Both the position numbers and the translations under genes were made by a program. Shown in pieces: positions 26,191 to 35,534 of a stretch of 64,000 nucleotides of DNA (positions are counted from its first letter, which is position 1; each line of letters begins with the position of its first letter). The notes beneath the pieces are model-generated. The model saw nothing but the letters and a program-made list of their open reading frames with translations, searched no databases and had not been told where the DNA came from. This stretch comes from JBEVJK01 sp963791325. GTDB taxonomy: Bacteria; Pseudomonadota; Alphaproteobacteria; Rhizobiales; Rhizobiaceae. The DNA lies in NCBI GenBank assembly GCA_963791325.1, contig CAWBRU010000022.1:1-64000 (forward strand), given 5' to 3'.

Positions 26191-27231
26191 CTAAGCTGCC
26201 GTAGCCGTCGACGACTTGGCGGCTGACCAATGGAAGTCGGTGCCGTCGACCCACATGCGATGCATGATAACCGAGAGCCTCCGAGCGAGGGCGACCTTGG
26301 CCGCCTTTGCACTGCTTCGCTTCGCGATCCGCATCGCCCACGCGCGGAGCGACGACCAGCGTCCGTGATGCAGCAGGACGTTCGCCGCCTGGTAGAGGGC
26401 GGTTCGAACCATCTCATCGCCGCAACGACTGATACGACCATCGTAGTCTGTCTGGCCGGAGCTGTACCGCCGCGGCGTCAGTCCAAAATGGGCACCAACA
26501 TTCCGTGATCGCGCGAAGCGCTCCGGCGCGTCGATGCCAGTCCGATAGGTGAGCGCGACGACCACTCCGACACCCGGAACCGTCATCAGCCGCCGGCAGA
26601 CTGGATCTTGCCGAGCCAACTGTTGCGCGAGGCGATCGAGGTGGGCGAACGCCTCAAGGAGCGTTTGGCGGACTCGCAGCATCGGTTCCGTGATCGCCAG
26701 CAGACTCGGCGTGTCCTCGATGAGCTCCAAGACCCGCGCTTCGAACGATCGTTTGGTGACACGGCCGATCCGAAGTCCGAAGACCCGTAGCGAACCTCTT
26801 AGCGAGTTCTCGACATCCTGCAGCTTGTTCAGCAGTTGCTCACGATTGACCAGGAGCATTCGCACCCGCTGGGCCTCGTCGCTCTTGACGAAGACCTGTC
26901 GGAACCAGCCAAGCCGAACGAGATGCGCGATCCCTCGCGCATCATTGCGATCGGTCTTGTTGCGCATGGCGCTCAACCCGGCCTTGACGTGCCGGCACTC
27001 GAGACAGATCGCCGGGTAGCCCGCCGAACGCAGCCCACTATAGAGCCAGGAGGAGGTCGGACCTGCTTCAAGGCCGATACGCTTGAATGGCCTGCCGAAG
27101 CTTTCCAGGACGGCGACGATCGCATCCGGTTCGGCATCGACCTTGCGTTCAAGAAGGACATTGCCATCATGATCGACAATACAGATGTTGATGGTTTCCA
27201 GCGATGCGTCGAGACCGGCGAAGTATTCCAT
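26191..27231 (-). CDS. IS110 family transposase (DEDD)
   Basis: Intact frame. The best start is ATG 27,231 (MEYFAGLDASLETINICIVD), 5 bp after a GAGGAGG site, rather than ATG 27,255. The RuvC-like N-domain has GLDAS (first Asp), GLEAGPTSSWLYSGL (Glu) and NKTDRNDARGIAHLV (two Asp). The C-domain has PGVGVVVALTYRTGI, and FGLTPRRYSSGQTDYDGRIS carrying the conserved serine. 346 residues, normal for the family. Probably competent for movement. Confidence 0.9.
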   Translation of the reverse strand: MEYFAGLDASLETINICIVDHDGNVLLERKVDAEPDAIVAVLESFGRPFKRIGLEAGPTSSWLYSGLRSAGYPAICLECRHVKAGLSAMRNKTDRNDARGIAHLVRLGWFRQVFVKSDEAQRVRMLLVNREQLLNKLQDVENSLRGSLRVFGLRIGRVTKRSFEARVLELIEDTPSLLAITEPMLRVRQTLLEAFAHLDRLAQQLARQDPVCRRLMTVPGVGVVVALTYRTGIDAPERFARSRNVGAHFGLTPRRYSSGQTDYDGRISRCGDEMVRTALYQAANVLLHHGRWSSLRAWAMRIAKRSSAKAAKVALARRLSVIMHRMWVDGTDFHWSAAKSSTATAA

Positions 27232-28496
27232 CACTTCCTCCTCAATGGGGTTCATGTCGGTGGACCGCAGGGCATGATCTGCCCTGAGCCGGCGCCCGCC
27301 TACCCCATCTCTGCCGTCTCGGCCTGGAGGGCGAGGTTCCTGACCACTCGACCTTCTCGAAGAACCGGCATGGGCGCTTCCGTGACAGCGATCTGCTTCG
27401 TGAACTGTTCGAGTCGACGGTGCGTCGCTGCATCGAGGAAGGGCTGGTCGGCGGCGAAGGCTTCGCCGTTGACGCGAGCCTGATCCGGGCCGACGCCAAC
27501 AAGCAGCGCTCGGCTGAAGGGTCGGAGCCGGTCGACTGGAGGGCGACTGGCCGAGACGCGGCGTTCAGTGCAGGAGTATCTCGACACGCTTGACGATGCC
27601 GCCTGGGGAGCGGCGAGCGAGGTGAAGCCGAAGTTCGTGTCGCGCTCCGATCCGGCAGCGCAATGGACCGGCGCACTGAAAGGGCAGGCCTTCTTCGCTT
27701 ACGCCACGAACTACCTGATCGACATGGACCATGCCGTCATCGTCGACGTCGAAGCGAGCCGCGCGATCCGCCAGGCCGAGGTCGGCGCCGCGCGCATGAT
27801 GATCGAGCGCACCCAGGATCGCTTCGGCCTCTGGCCGGAGCGGCTCGCAGCCGACAGCGCCTACGGCTCGGCCGAGAACCTTGCCTGGCTCGTTCACGAC
27901 CGCGGGATCGAGCCGCACATCCCCGTCTTCGACAAGTCTGATCGCAAGGACGGCACCTTCGAGCGGGCCGACTTCACCTACGACCATCGCCGCGATCTCT
28001 ATACCTGTCCTAGTGGGAAGGAACTGCGACAGCGGCAGAAGACCTACCGCACGGCGCGCCCCCTCGTCGACGAGAACGGGCTGATGCGCTACCGCGCCAG
28101 CAAGCTCGATTGCGACGCCTGTACCCTTAAGCCCCGCTGTTGTCCGAATGCGCCTGCGCGCAAGGTCTTGCGCTCTATCCACGAGGGCGCTCGTGATATG
28201 GCCCGCGACATCGCTGCCACAAATGCCTACGTCACCTCACGGCGCGAGCGGAAGAAGGTTGAGATGCTGTTCGCTCACTTGAAGCGGATCCTGAAGCTTG
28301 ACCGCTTGCGGCTACGAGGACCGAATGGTGCCCGCGATGAGTTCCACTTCGCAGCAGCCGCCCAAAACCTCCGCAAACTCGCCAAACTGATCCCAATGGG
28401 CACGCCGAAACCGGCGTGAGGACTGCCGCCCCCGCTTGCCCATCATCGCAGGGCAACCAACCCCGTCGCGGTCAGAGGACTTCATCAACGGTATCG

Positions 28497-28969
28497 ACCC
28501 GTTGCAGTCGTTCCTCGCCATCTTTCCATATCTCGGGAGCAAAAGCGGTCCGGTCCGGGAGGCCGAGGGGCGTTGGCCAGGTGGGGGAGGGTACCGCCGC
28601 CTGCCAGCCGTTTCGCGCCTTCCGCAGCGTCGTCAAATCGTGCAAGCCAAACGGCCACGACCAGAACCAAGGGAGGCCAGTGCAAGCAGTACCGTTGCTG
28701 GCACAAGCGGATGGTTGACGGCACAAGATGCCGTTGCGGCTCCGATCGTGCGCGACATCGTGCCCGACAAATTTCCACAACAGATTGGCAGATCCACAAT
28801 GGCGGCGGCCGCATAGGCACGCCCCATCGTATGCCGAGGATCACGATCAGATCGATGCGGGCGATCGGGATGTTCGGGCCCGCAGCACGGCCGGAAAACA
28901 CCCCTCGAAAGGCTCTCAATGAACCATCTAAGAACCACAGAGCGGAAAACCGCCAGCCTGTTCGTCGGC
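28497..28969. other. Stretch without recognisable gene
   Basis: Between the IS1182-type end and the integrase fragment no frame carries recognisable motifs. It may contain degraded upstream parts of the integrase gene, but I cannot support that from sequence. Confidence 0.3.
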
Positions 28970-29502
28970 TAAGCTATTGGTGCCGCTTGTCAGATTCGAA
29001 ACTGACGACCCCATCATTACGAATGATAGGCTCATTGCCGTCGATGCGTGACAAAACCAAGACCCAGGCCGGACGGCGCACAGTGTCGATCACTGCCGAT
29101 CTGGTCGAGCGGCTGCGCCGACACAAGGCTTTCATCCTCGAACAGAAACTGAAATGGGGACCAGAATACTCCAACGAACTGCCGCTGATGGTCTTCCCAT
29201 CGCCCGGTGGTCGGCTGTGGAATCCCAACCACGCCACGGCGAAGTTCCAGGCTATGTTCCGGGTGCTCGGCATCAAAGGCGTCCAGCCAACTCACGTCTT
29301 CCGCCACAGCCATGCTTCCTGGCTGATGGCCAGCGGCATGAACCCGAAGGCGGTGAGCCAACGCATCGGCCACGGCAATGTCGCCTTCACTCTGTCGACC
29401 TATACCCACCCCGACCGGGCCGAGGACGAGAAGGCGGCGGAGACGATGGAGGCGCTGCTGCGTGCCGCCCAGAGCACGGCGAAACAAGAGGGGAACAAGT
29501 AA
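28970..29502 (+). pseudogene. Tyrosine recombinase/phage integrase, C-terminal catalytic part
   Basis: The last ~155 residues are a tyrosine-recombinase catalytic domain: TKTQAGRRTVSITADLVERL (beta-hairpin Lys region), THVFRHSHASWLMASGMNPK (second Arg motif), VSQRIGHGNVAFTLSTYTHP (His and the nucleophilic Tyr). The N-terminal arm- and core-binding domains and the first catalytic Arg are missing, and the sequence before about 28,970 is unrelated. It lies about 160 bp from the junction with core DNA, where an island integrase is expected. Confidence 0.65.
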
Positions 29503-29625
29503 GGCCGATGCCGCAGCAATGCCGCAGAATTCTCAGAAACGATGCCCAACCCCGCCTAAGCCTGCTGCACGACCCTTCAGGATGCGGCAGAAATAGCTAT
29601 TGAAGATCAATTGCTTGCTCAAGTT

Positions 29626-30012
29626 TCACGAATTTCTTCCGAGTTCACAATAGCTGTGAAACCGGTTCTGCATGCCGGTCAGCGCATCGGTCAGCGCCGC
29701 ATGCTCCATCGTTTCGGAACGGGCGCTGAGGGTCAGCGTCATGGCCCTCAGCTTGCCCTCCTCACGCACCTGCGTGCGGATCAGCGGGTAGATCAGGAAC
29801 GCCCCGACGAACAGGGCGCTCGCAGTCAGCACGCCGCCGGCAAACAGCAGCCGCTCGAGGTAGTTGGCCTCGCTGGCATGCTCGCTGCGGAACAGCTTGG
29901 CACTGCCGACGTCAAGGATGCTGTAGGCATTGAGGATCAGGATGCCGGCCGTCAGAATAATGGCCATGAAGACGACGAAGGCGGCTTCCGATTTGTGCAA
30001 GCGCATCCTCAT
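29626..30012 (-). pseudogene. Diguanylate cyclase truncated at the start of its GGDEF domain
   Basis: The N-terminal part is intact: two membrane spans (VVFMAIILTAGILILNAYS and LLFAGGVLTASALFVGAFLI) and the signalling helix leading to AALTDALTGMQNR, the conserved entry to a GGDEF domain. After NR the homology stops and an unrelated tail of 11 residues follows to the stop at 29,626. The GGDEF catalytic domain (about 160 residues) is gone. The cut at about 29,662 marks the edge of the accessory region. It cannot make c-di-GMP. Confidence 0.75.
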
Positions 30013-30066
30013 CCTCGCCCAAGTCCAACCCCGCCGGGAGGTAACATGACGCGGGCTTAAGAGTCG

Positions 30067-31095
30067 TTAATCGCGCAACCGGAAGACGCAGTCGGCGTCG
30101 TTTTCAGGATCCGTTTCCGACCCCGCTGGCCGGGCCCCCGAGAGGGTGCGCGAGGCCGCCCGATCCAGGGAAACACGCCGCCATTCCGGGCCGAACTGAT
30201 GCCGAAACCAGGTCGCCTGACGCTTGGCATATTGGCGGGTCGCCGTCTTGGCCCGCTCGATCGCCGCCTCGACTGTTATCATATTCGCAATCGCTGATTG
30301 AAGCTCGCGCAGGCCGATTGCCTTCATCGCCGGCAAGTCCGGATCGAGGCCGCGCGCGGCGAGCGCGGCAGCTTCCGCCAGAGCGCCGGCCGCCATCATT
30401 GCTTCGAAGCGGCGGTCGATGCGATCGATCAGGGCGCCGCGATCTGCCTCGATGATCAGCCGGGTCGCCGTCTTGGCCTCGACCAGGGGTTCTGACGGCT
30501 GCGCCTGCCATGCGACGATCGACCGGCCCGAGGCGTCGAAAACTTCGAGTGCGCGCACGATCCGCTGGCCGTCGCCGGGGCGCAGCCGCGCCGCGGCAGG
30601 CGGGTCCAGAGCCGCCAGCCTCTCATGGAGCGCCGGGGCACCCTCGACCGCCAGCCTCTCCCGCCAGCGGCGGCGCACCGCCGCCGGCACGGCGGGCATC
30701 TCCGACAGGCCCTGGGTGAGCGCGCGCAGATAGAGCCCGGTGCCGCCGACGAAAATCGCGGCCCGGTTCTCGAAGGCGCCGGATGCCGCCAGGCGCTCGA
30801 CATCGCGGAGCCAGAGGGCGGCGGAATAGGCGATCGCCGGATCGACATGGCCGTAGAGCAGATGCGGGGCATGGGCGAGCTCGGCAGGGCCCGGCCTTGC
30901 CGTCAGCACTTCGAGGCCGGCATAGACCTGGATGGCATCGGCATTGACGATGATGCCGCCGGTCTCCGCGGCCAGCGTCAGCGCCAGCGCCGACTTGCCG
31001 CTGGCGGTCGGCCCCGCTATCAGGACGGCATGCCTGATCCGGCCGCCTTTCGCTTGATCCTCGGTTCCGCTCATGCCGCTCATCGCCACGCTCAT
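30067..31095 (-). CDS. miaA: tRNA dimethylallyltransferase
   Basis: MiaA transfers the dimethylallyl group from DMAPP to N6 of A37 in tRNAs that read UNN codons. The 342-residue frame has the P-loop LIAGPTASGKSALALTLAAE, NADAIQVYAGLEVLTARP (usually NADSMQVY; Ala for Ser here), HLLYGHVDP, FVGGTGLYLRALTQGL and the C-terminal KTATRQYAKRQATWFR. The start could also be ATG 31,080 (MSGMSG...). Its 5' end overlaps that of the divergent serB by 23 bp, a conserved arrangement in rhizobia. Confidence 0.95.
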   Translation of the reverse strand: MSVAMSGMSGTEDQAKGGRIRHAVLIAGPTASGKSALALTLAAETGGIIVNADAIQVYAGLEVLTARPGPAELAHAPHLLYGHVDPAIAYSAALWLRDVERLAASGAFENRAAIFVGGTGLYLRALTQGLSEMPAVPAAVRRRWRERLAVEGAPALHERLAALDPPAAARLRPGDGQRIVRALEVFDASGRSIVAWQAQPSEPLVEAKTATRLIIEADRGALIDRIDRRFEAMMAAGALAEAAALAARGLDPDLPAMKAIGLRELQSAIANMITVEAAIERAKTATRQYAKRQATWFRHQFGPEWRRVSLDRAASRTLSGARPAGSETDPENDADCVFRLRD

Positions 31096-31966
31096 TAGTC
31101 ACCCGGCGGCGCGCGTGTTGACGCCGCAGCTCGCTGATAGTGCGCGCGCGGCGGTCGGGGCAAGAGCGCTTGACTGGCTTGGCGCAGGCATCGCCTGCGA
31201 TTTGTTGCTGGCGGCCGGAACCGACGCGGCCGCAGCGGCGGCCGTTCTCGCCGACCATTTGGCCCTGGTGCCTGTCGACGTAGCGATTCAGGACAGCGGA
31301 AGCCGGCGCAAGAAGATTCTGATTGCCGATATGGATTCTACCATCATCGACCAGGAATGCATTGATGAGCTGGCTGACGAGGTCGGCCTCAAGCAGCGGG
31401 TCGCCGAGATTACCCGGCGTTCGATGAATGGCGAGATCGCCTTCGAACCCGCCCTGCGCGAGCGGGTGGCGCTGCTCGCCGGCCTCGACATCGCCGAAGT
31501 CGTGGATCGGATCGTCGGCCGGCGGCTGACGGTGGCTTCGGGGGCGCGTACGTTGGTCGCCACGATGCGCGCCGGCGGCGCCTGGACGGCTCTGGTTTCC
31601 GGCGGCTTCGACGTGTTCACCCGGCGCATCGCCGCCCTGGTCGGCTTTCAGGAGCAGCGCGCCAACCATCTGCTCGAGGATGCAGCCGGGCGTCTGACAG
31701 GCAAGGTCGCCGAGCCGATCCTCGGACGCGACGCCAAGGCGGCGGCCCTCAAGGAGATCGCCGCGCGGCTGGCGCTTGACCCCGCGGACGCGCTGGCCGT
31801 CGGCGACGGGGCCAACGATCTCGACATGATCCGGCTCGCCGGGTTGGGTGTGGCCCTGCATGCCAAGCCGATCGTGGCTGCGCAGGCGCCGGTCAAGATC
31901 ACCCATGGCGACCTCACCGCGCTGCTTTATCTGCAAGGCTTTCGGCTGGACGAGTTCGTCGGATGA
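31073..31966 (+). CDS. serB: Phosphoserine phosphatase
   Basis: SerB hydrolyses O-phospho-L-serine in the last step of serine synthesis. The protein has a ~75-residue N-terminal regulatory part, then HAD motifs: IADMDSTIIDQECIDELADE (motif I), VSGGFDVFTRRI (motif II), DAKAAALKEI (motif III Lys) and VGDGANDLDMIRLAGLGVAL (motif IV). 297 residues, normal. The 3' end overlaps the GNAT gene by 4 bp (ATGA). Confidence 0.95.
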   Translation: MPLIATLISHPAARVLTPQLADSARAAVGARALDWLGAGIACDLLLAAGTDAAAAAAVLADHLALVPVDVAIQDSGSRRKKILIADMDSTIIDQECIDELADEVGLKQRVAEITRRSMNGEIAFEPALRERVALLAGLDIAEVVDRIVGRRLTVASGARTLVATMRAGGAWTALVSGGFDVFTRRIAALVGFQEQRANHLLEDAAGRLTGKVAEPILGRDAKAAALKEIAARLALDPADALAVGDGANDLDMIRLAGLGVALHAKPIVAAQAPVKITHGDLTALLYLQGFRLDEFVG

Positions 31967-32571
31967 TGCGGCCGCTGACCACCGAACGCCTGATCTTGCG
32001 CAACTGGACCGAGGCCGACCGGCCCCTGTTTCGCCGGATCAATGCCGACGAGCAGGTGATGGCGTTCTTCCCGTTCCGCCGCAGCGCGGCGGAAGCCGAT
32101 GCGCTGATGGATCGTTTGCGGCGCGGCATCGATGCCCGCGGCTACGGTCTCGCCGCAGCGGTGACGCGCCTCGGCGGCGAGGTGGTCGGCTTCGTCGGCA
32201 TTCAGGAAGCCAATCTCGAGCCGGCGATCCCCGACGGAAGCGTCGAAATCGGCTGGCGGCTGGCGCCCGAATACTGGGGCAGAGGCTATGTCACCGAAGC
32301 GGCACGGGCCTGGCTCGCATTCGGCTTCGAAACGCTCGGGCTCGCCGAGATCGTCTCCTTCGCGGTGCGCGACAATCACCGTTCGACCGCGGTGATGCAA
32401 CGATTGGGCATGCGCGCCGATCCGAGCGGCGACTTCGACATGCCCAACATTCCCGAAGCTTATGCGGCGCTGCGGCCGCACGTGCTCTACCGTCTCGACC
32501 GGCACAGCTCGGAAAGCCGGCAAGACCCCGCCGCGGCGGCGTCCGTCGGCGGACCGATCAATCCATCCTGA
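31963..32571 (+). CDS. GNAT family N-acetyltransferase (RimJ/RimL type)
   Basis: 202 residues with the RimJ/RimL layout: TERLILRNWTEADRPLFRRI at the start, EIGWRLAPEYWGRGYVTEAA (acetyl-CoA-binding motif A) and VRDNHRSTAVMQRLGM (motif B). It overlaps serB by 4 bp, so it is probably co-transcribed. Its 3' end overlaps the converging degP gene by 14 bp. The acceptor (protein N-terminus or small molecule) is not predictable. Confidence 0.85.
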   Translation: MMRPLTTERLILRNWTEADRPLFRRINADEQVMAFFPFRRSAAEADALMDRLRRGIDARGYGLAAAVTRLGGEVVGFVGIQEANLEPAIPDGSVEIGWRLAPEYWGRGYVTEAARAWLAFGFETLGLAEIVSFAVRDNHRSTAVMQRLGMRADPSGDFDMPNIPEAYAALRPHVLYRLDRHSSESRQDPAAAASVGGPINPS

Positions 32572-34172
32572 GGGTGACGAAGCGCAGCTCACCGGTCTTG
32601 GAGGCCAGCATCAGCAGCGCGTTCTTGCGGCCCTGATCCTTGAGCGCGGCAATCCGCTCCATCACCTCCTTCGGCGACGAGACCGATTTCCTGGGCGATT
32701 TCGGTGATCACCTCGCCGGCTTGAATGCCGCGCTCGCCGGCCGGCGAGTTCTTGGCAACCTCGGTGACCACCACGCCGCTGACGTCCCCGGCGATCTCGT
32801 ACTTCTTGCGCGACTCGTCGTTCAACTCGCCGACGGTCATGCCGAGCACCTTGGCAGTCGACACGGCCTTGCCGGCATCGCCCTGGTCGGTGTCGTCCTG
32901 CTTGCCGTCCTGGGCGTCGGCGAGCTTCTCGCCGTCCTCAAGCCGGCCGAGCGTGACCTTGACCGTCTGCTCCTTGCCTTTCCGCACCAGGACGACATCG
33001 ACCGCCTTGCCGACCGGGCTTTCGGCGACCACACGCGGCAGGTCGTGCATATCCTTCACGTCCTTGCCATCGAACTTGATGATCACATCGCCCGGCTGCA
33101 CCGAGCCGTTGTCGACCGGACCGCCCTTGATCACGCCGGCGACGAGGGCGCCTTTGGCGGTGGCCATGCCGAGGCTTTCAGCGATCTCGTCGGTGACCGG
33201 CTGGATGCGAACGCCGAGCCAGCCGCGGCGGGTCTCGCCGAATTGCTCGAGCTGATCGACGACGTTGACGGCAAGCTGCGAGGGGATCGAGAAGCCGATA
33301 CCGATCGAGCCGCCCGAGGGCGAGATGATGGCCGTGTTGATGCCGACCACCTCGCCATACATGTTGAACAGCGGCCCGCCCGAATTGCCGCGGTTGATCG
33401 CGGCATCGGTCTGGATGAAGTCGTCATAGGGACCGGCATTGATGTCGCGGTTGCGGGCCGAGACGATGCCGACCGTCACCGTGCCGCCGAGACCGAAGGG
33501 GTTGCCGATCGCCATCACCCAGTCGCCGATCCGCATGGCGTTGGAATTGCCGAACCGCACCGCCTTGAGCTTGTGCTTGCTCGGATCGACCTTGAGCAGG
33601 GCGATATCGGTCTTCGTGTCCTTGCCGACCAGCTCAGCCTTCAGCTTGGAGCCGTCGGCGAAATTGACCTCGATCTCGTCGGCATCGGCAATCACGTGAT
33701 TGTTGGTGACGACGAAGCCCTTGTCGGCATCGACGACGAAGCCGGAGCCGAGCGATTGCACCTTCTGGCCGCCGCCGCCATTGCCGCCACCGCCGCCGCC
33801 CTGGCCGTTGCCCTGGCGGTCCTTGTTGAAGAAGTCGTCGAAGAAATCCTGGAACGGCGAGCCCTCGGGCAGCTGCGGCATCGGCACTGCACCCTGGCCT
33901 TCGGTGCCTTTGACGGTCTGCGAGGTCGAGATATTGACGACCGAGTCGAGCAGCCCCTCGGCCAGGTCGGCAACCGAGGCCGGCCCATGCGCCACATGCG
34001 GCGAAGGCTGCGGCGGAGCGGCCGGCGCCACCTGCGGGGCATCGGGAGCACTGGTCTGCGCCATCGCCGGCGCGCCGTACGGGGAAAACGCAAGCACGCC
34101 GCCGGCAAAGAGCGCCGCCACGGCAGCACCGAGCACACGCCGGCGCGCCGGCAAACAAGCGATCGAATTCAT
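32558..34172 (-). CDS. degP: Do-like serine endopeptidase (DegP/HtrA), frameshift near the C-terminus
   Basis: Periplasmic chaperone-protease. Start ATG 34,172 gives a signal peptide (MNSIACLPARRRVLGAAVAA). A Gly-rich loop (about residues 115-130), the trypsin-like triad (NNHVIADADEIEV His; TDIALLKV Asp; NRGNSGGPLFNMYGE Ser) and two PDZ domains (GWLGVRIQPVTDEIAESLGM; VSGVVVTEVAKNSPAGERGI) follow. After EVITEIAQE an indel at about 32,681-32,687 shifts the frame. The expected end, SSPKEVMERIAALKDQ...LRFVTLRMD, lies in another frame and stops at 32,558. As written the protein loses its last helix of PDZ2 and gains an unrelated tail. Last gene of the hflKC operon. Confidence 0.85.
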
Positions 34173-34317
34173 GGCAAGCAGGCTCCCGGGCTTCAGGTTC
34201 AGGCGCGGTAGGCGCCGATGGCGCGCCGCCCCAATGATGGCAAGAAATGCGGCGTGTTTGCGGCCTCGGGCGGGCCGGAGCCGCAATCGGCCGCCGGCTG
34301 CGCCGGGTGGCAAGGCC

Positions 34318-34509
34318 TCACCAGGCCCGTCGCGCCAGCCACACCACGGCGACGCCGCCGGCAATGGCAACGACGCCGCCCACCCTGAGAACCGGTTCCG
34401 GCGTCGCCAGGACCTCGGTCGCCAGCCGCTTCGCCAGGCCGGGGAACCCGGCATAGACGAGACCTTCGACCACCAGAACCAAACCTGCCGCCGCGACGAA
34501 ATCGCTCAC
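34318..34509 (-). CDS. DUF2065 family small membrane protein
   Basis: 63 residues with two membrane spans (FVAAAGLVLVVEGLVYAGFP and VLRVGGVVAIAGGVAVVWLA). The family almost always sits between hflC and degP in alphaproteobacteria, as here. It overlaps hflC by 4 bp (ATGA). Function unknown; a role with the HflKC/FtsH complex is suggested by context only. Confidence 0.85.
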   Translation of the reverse strand: MSDFVAAAGLVLVVEGLVYAGFPGLAKRLATEVLATPEPVLRVGGVVAIAGGVAVVWLARRAW

Positions 34510-35534
34510 TGGGCGCCCTGGGAGGCAGGCTCGCTTGCTTCCGCCGCGCCGGCAGGCTGAGAAACGGCCGCCCCGCTTGGCGCCGGCGCCGCTGCGGGCG
34601 GCGCCCCGGTCCCGGCAGGTCCGGGTACGGCCGGGGTCGCCGGGCCGAACTGGCCAGCGCCGGCAGGGCTGTTGAAATAGCGGAGGAAATCCGAGTTCGG
34701 CGAGAGCAGCATCGTGGTCCCGGTGTTGTCGAGCGCGTTCTGATAGGCCGACATCGAGCGGTAGAAATCGAAGAAGTTGGGATCCCGCTGGAAGGCGGTG
34801 GCGAAGGTCGCATTGCGCTGCGCTTCGCCCTCGCCGCGCAGGATCTCCGACTCCTTGCGCGCTTCGGCGACGATTTCCACGACTTCACGGTCGGCACGGG
34901 CACGGATGCGCTGTGCGGCCTCCCGGCCGCGGGCGCGCAGCCGCTCGGCTTCCGCCAGGCGCTCGGCCTTCATCCGGTCGTAGGTCTGCTGCGAGACCTC
35001 GGCGGTCAGATCGGTGCGGCGGATGCGCACGTCCTCGATCTCGAGCCCGAGCGATTGGGCGTCGGGCCTCAGCTGGTCGCGAACTTCACGCATCATCGAG
35101 GCCCGCTCTTCCGACAGCGCCGCCTCGAAGCCGCGCAGGCCGTAGACCCGGCGCAACGCGGCATCCAGACGCGTCCGCAGCCTGACCTCGGCGAGCTCGA
35201 TCTGCCCGGACACCGCCCGCCGGAACTTGCGCGGGTCAGCGATCCGGTAGGCGACGAACGCGTCGACCTCGTAGAACTTGCCGCCCGAGACCTGGACGCG
35301 GATGTTGTCGAGGTCGAAGCGCAGCACGCGGTCGTCGACGATCTGGACGTTGTCGGCATCGAAGAAGCCGAACGGCGCCTTGAAGTAGATGCCCGGCTCC
35401 TTCTTGACGTCGACGATCTCGCCGAAGCGCAGCACGATTGCCTGCTCGCGCTCGTTGACGACGAAGATCGAGGACCAGAGCAGGAACAGGACGACGGCGG
35501 CGACGATGCCGATGATGGCGAGGCGGTTGCTCAT
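34506..35534 (-). CDS. hflC: HflC, subunit of the HflKC membrane complex
   Basis: One N-terminal membrane span (LAIIGIVAAVVLFLLWSSIF), then an SPFH/band 7 domain (VNEREQAIVLRFGEIVDVKK; AFVAYRIADPRKFRRAV) and a coiled-coil (AERLAEAERLRARGREAAQR) ending in the conserved FFDFYRSMSAYQNAL region. A Pro/Ala-rich C-terminal tail of about 65 residues (GPAGTGAPPAAAPAPSGAA) is longer than in E. coli. With HflK it forms a cage around FtsH and modulates degradation of membrane proteins. Overlaps hflK by 4 bp. Confidence 0.95.
   Translation of the reverse strand: MSNRLAIIGIVAAVVLFLLWSSIFVVNEREQAIVLRFGEIVDVKKEPGIYFKAPFGFFDADNVQIVDDRVLRFDLDNIRVQVSGGKFYEVDAFVAYRIADPRKFRRAVSGQIELAEVRLRTRLDAALRRVYGLRGFEAALSEERASMMREVRDQLRPDAQSLGLEIEDVRIRRTDLTAEVSQQTYDRMKAERLAEAERLRARGREAAQRIRARADREVVEIVAEARKESEILRGEGEAQRNATFATAFQRDPNFFDFYRSMSAYQNALDNTGTTMLLSPNSDFLRYFNSPAGAGQFGPATPAVPGPAGTGAPPAAAPAPSGAAVSQPAGAAEASEPASQGAQ

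Larger units (their letters stand above)
25919..27310 (-). mobile_element. IS110 family element (IS1111-like ends)
   Basis: This 1392-bp block interrupts the IS1182-type transposase between the codons for YRWF and CRLG. Sub-terminal 8-bp inverted repeats AGGCGGGC (25,924-25,931) and GCCCGCCT (27,294-27,301) lie 5-9 bp inside the ends. There is no true terminal inverted repeat or evident long target duplication, as usual for the family. A non-coding region of about 270 bp lies on the 3' side of the transposase and a short (about 80 bp) one on its 5' side. Boundaries were set by reconstruction of the host reading frame and may be off by a few bases. Confidence 0.75.
25641..28419 (+). pseudogene. 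IS1182-type transposase, split and frameshifted
   Basis: The N-terminal part (MMGEQTAMQEALFYEFSIER through LCEEVHLNLAYRWF) ends at the IS110 insertion. Coding resumes after 27,310 with CRLGLEGEVPDHSTFSKNRH and FAVDASLIRADANKQR, then changes frame at an extra base near 27,546 before LAETRRSVQEYLDTLDDAAW. The DDE domain follows (AADSAYGSAENLAWLVHDRG; SRRERKKVEMLFAHLKRI) to the stop at 28,419. Removing the nested element rejoins YRWF-CRLGLEG. The DUF772-like N-domain and the cysteine-containing DACTLKPRCCP segment are typical. Inactive as it stands. Confidence 0.85.
25566..28496 (+). mobile_element. IS1182-type element carrying a nested IS110-type element
   Basis: Terminal inverted repeats CGATACCGTTGAAAAAGT (25,566-25,583) and ACTTCATCAACGGTATCG (28,479-28,496) match at 16 of 18 positions. 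Inside is an IS1182-type transposase split by a 1.39-kb IS110-type element at 25,919-27,310. Without the nested element the IS is about 1.54 kb, normal for the family. The exact outer edges and target duplication are not certain. Confidence 0.7.

Noticed and set aside
25515..26441. 308-codon minus-strand frame over the start of the IS1182-type element
   Set aside because: Crosses the boundary between two mobile elements, overlaps transposase coding on both strands and has no domain.
32640..34211. 523-codon plus-strand frame opposite degP
   Set aside because: Acid/Leu-rich antisense frame of a high-GC gene; degP motifs on the other strand are unambiguous.
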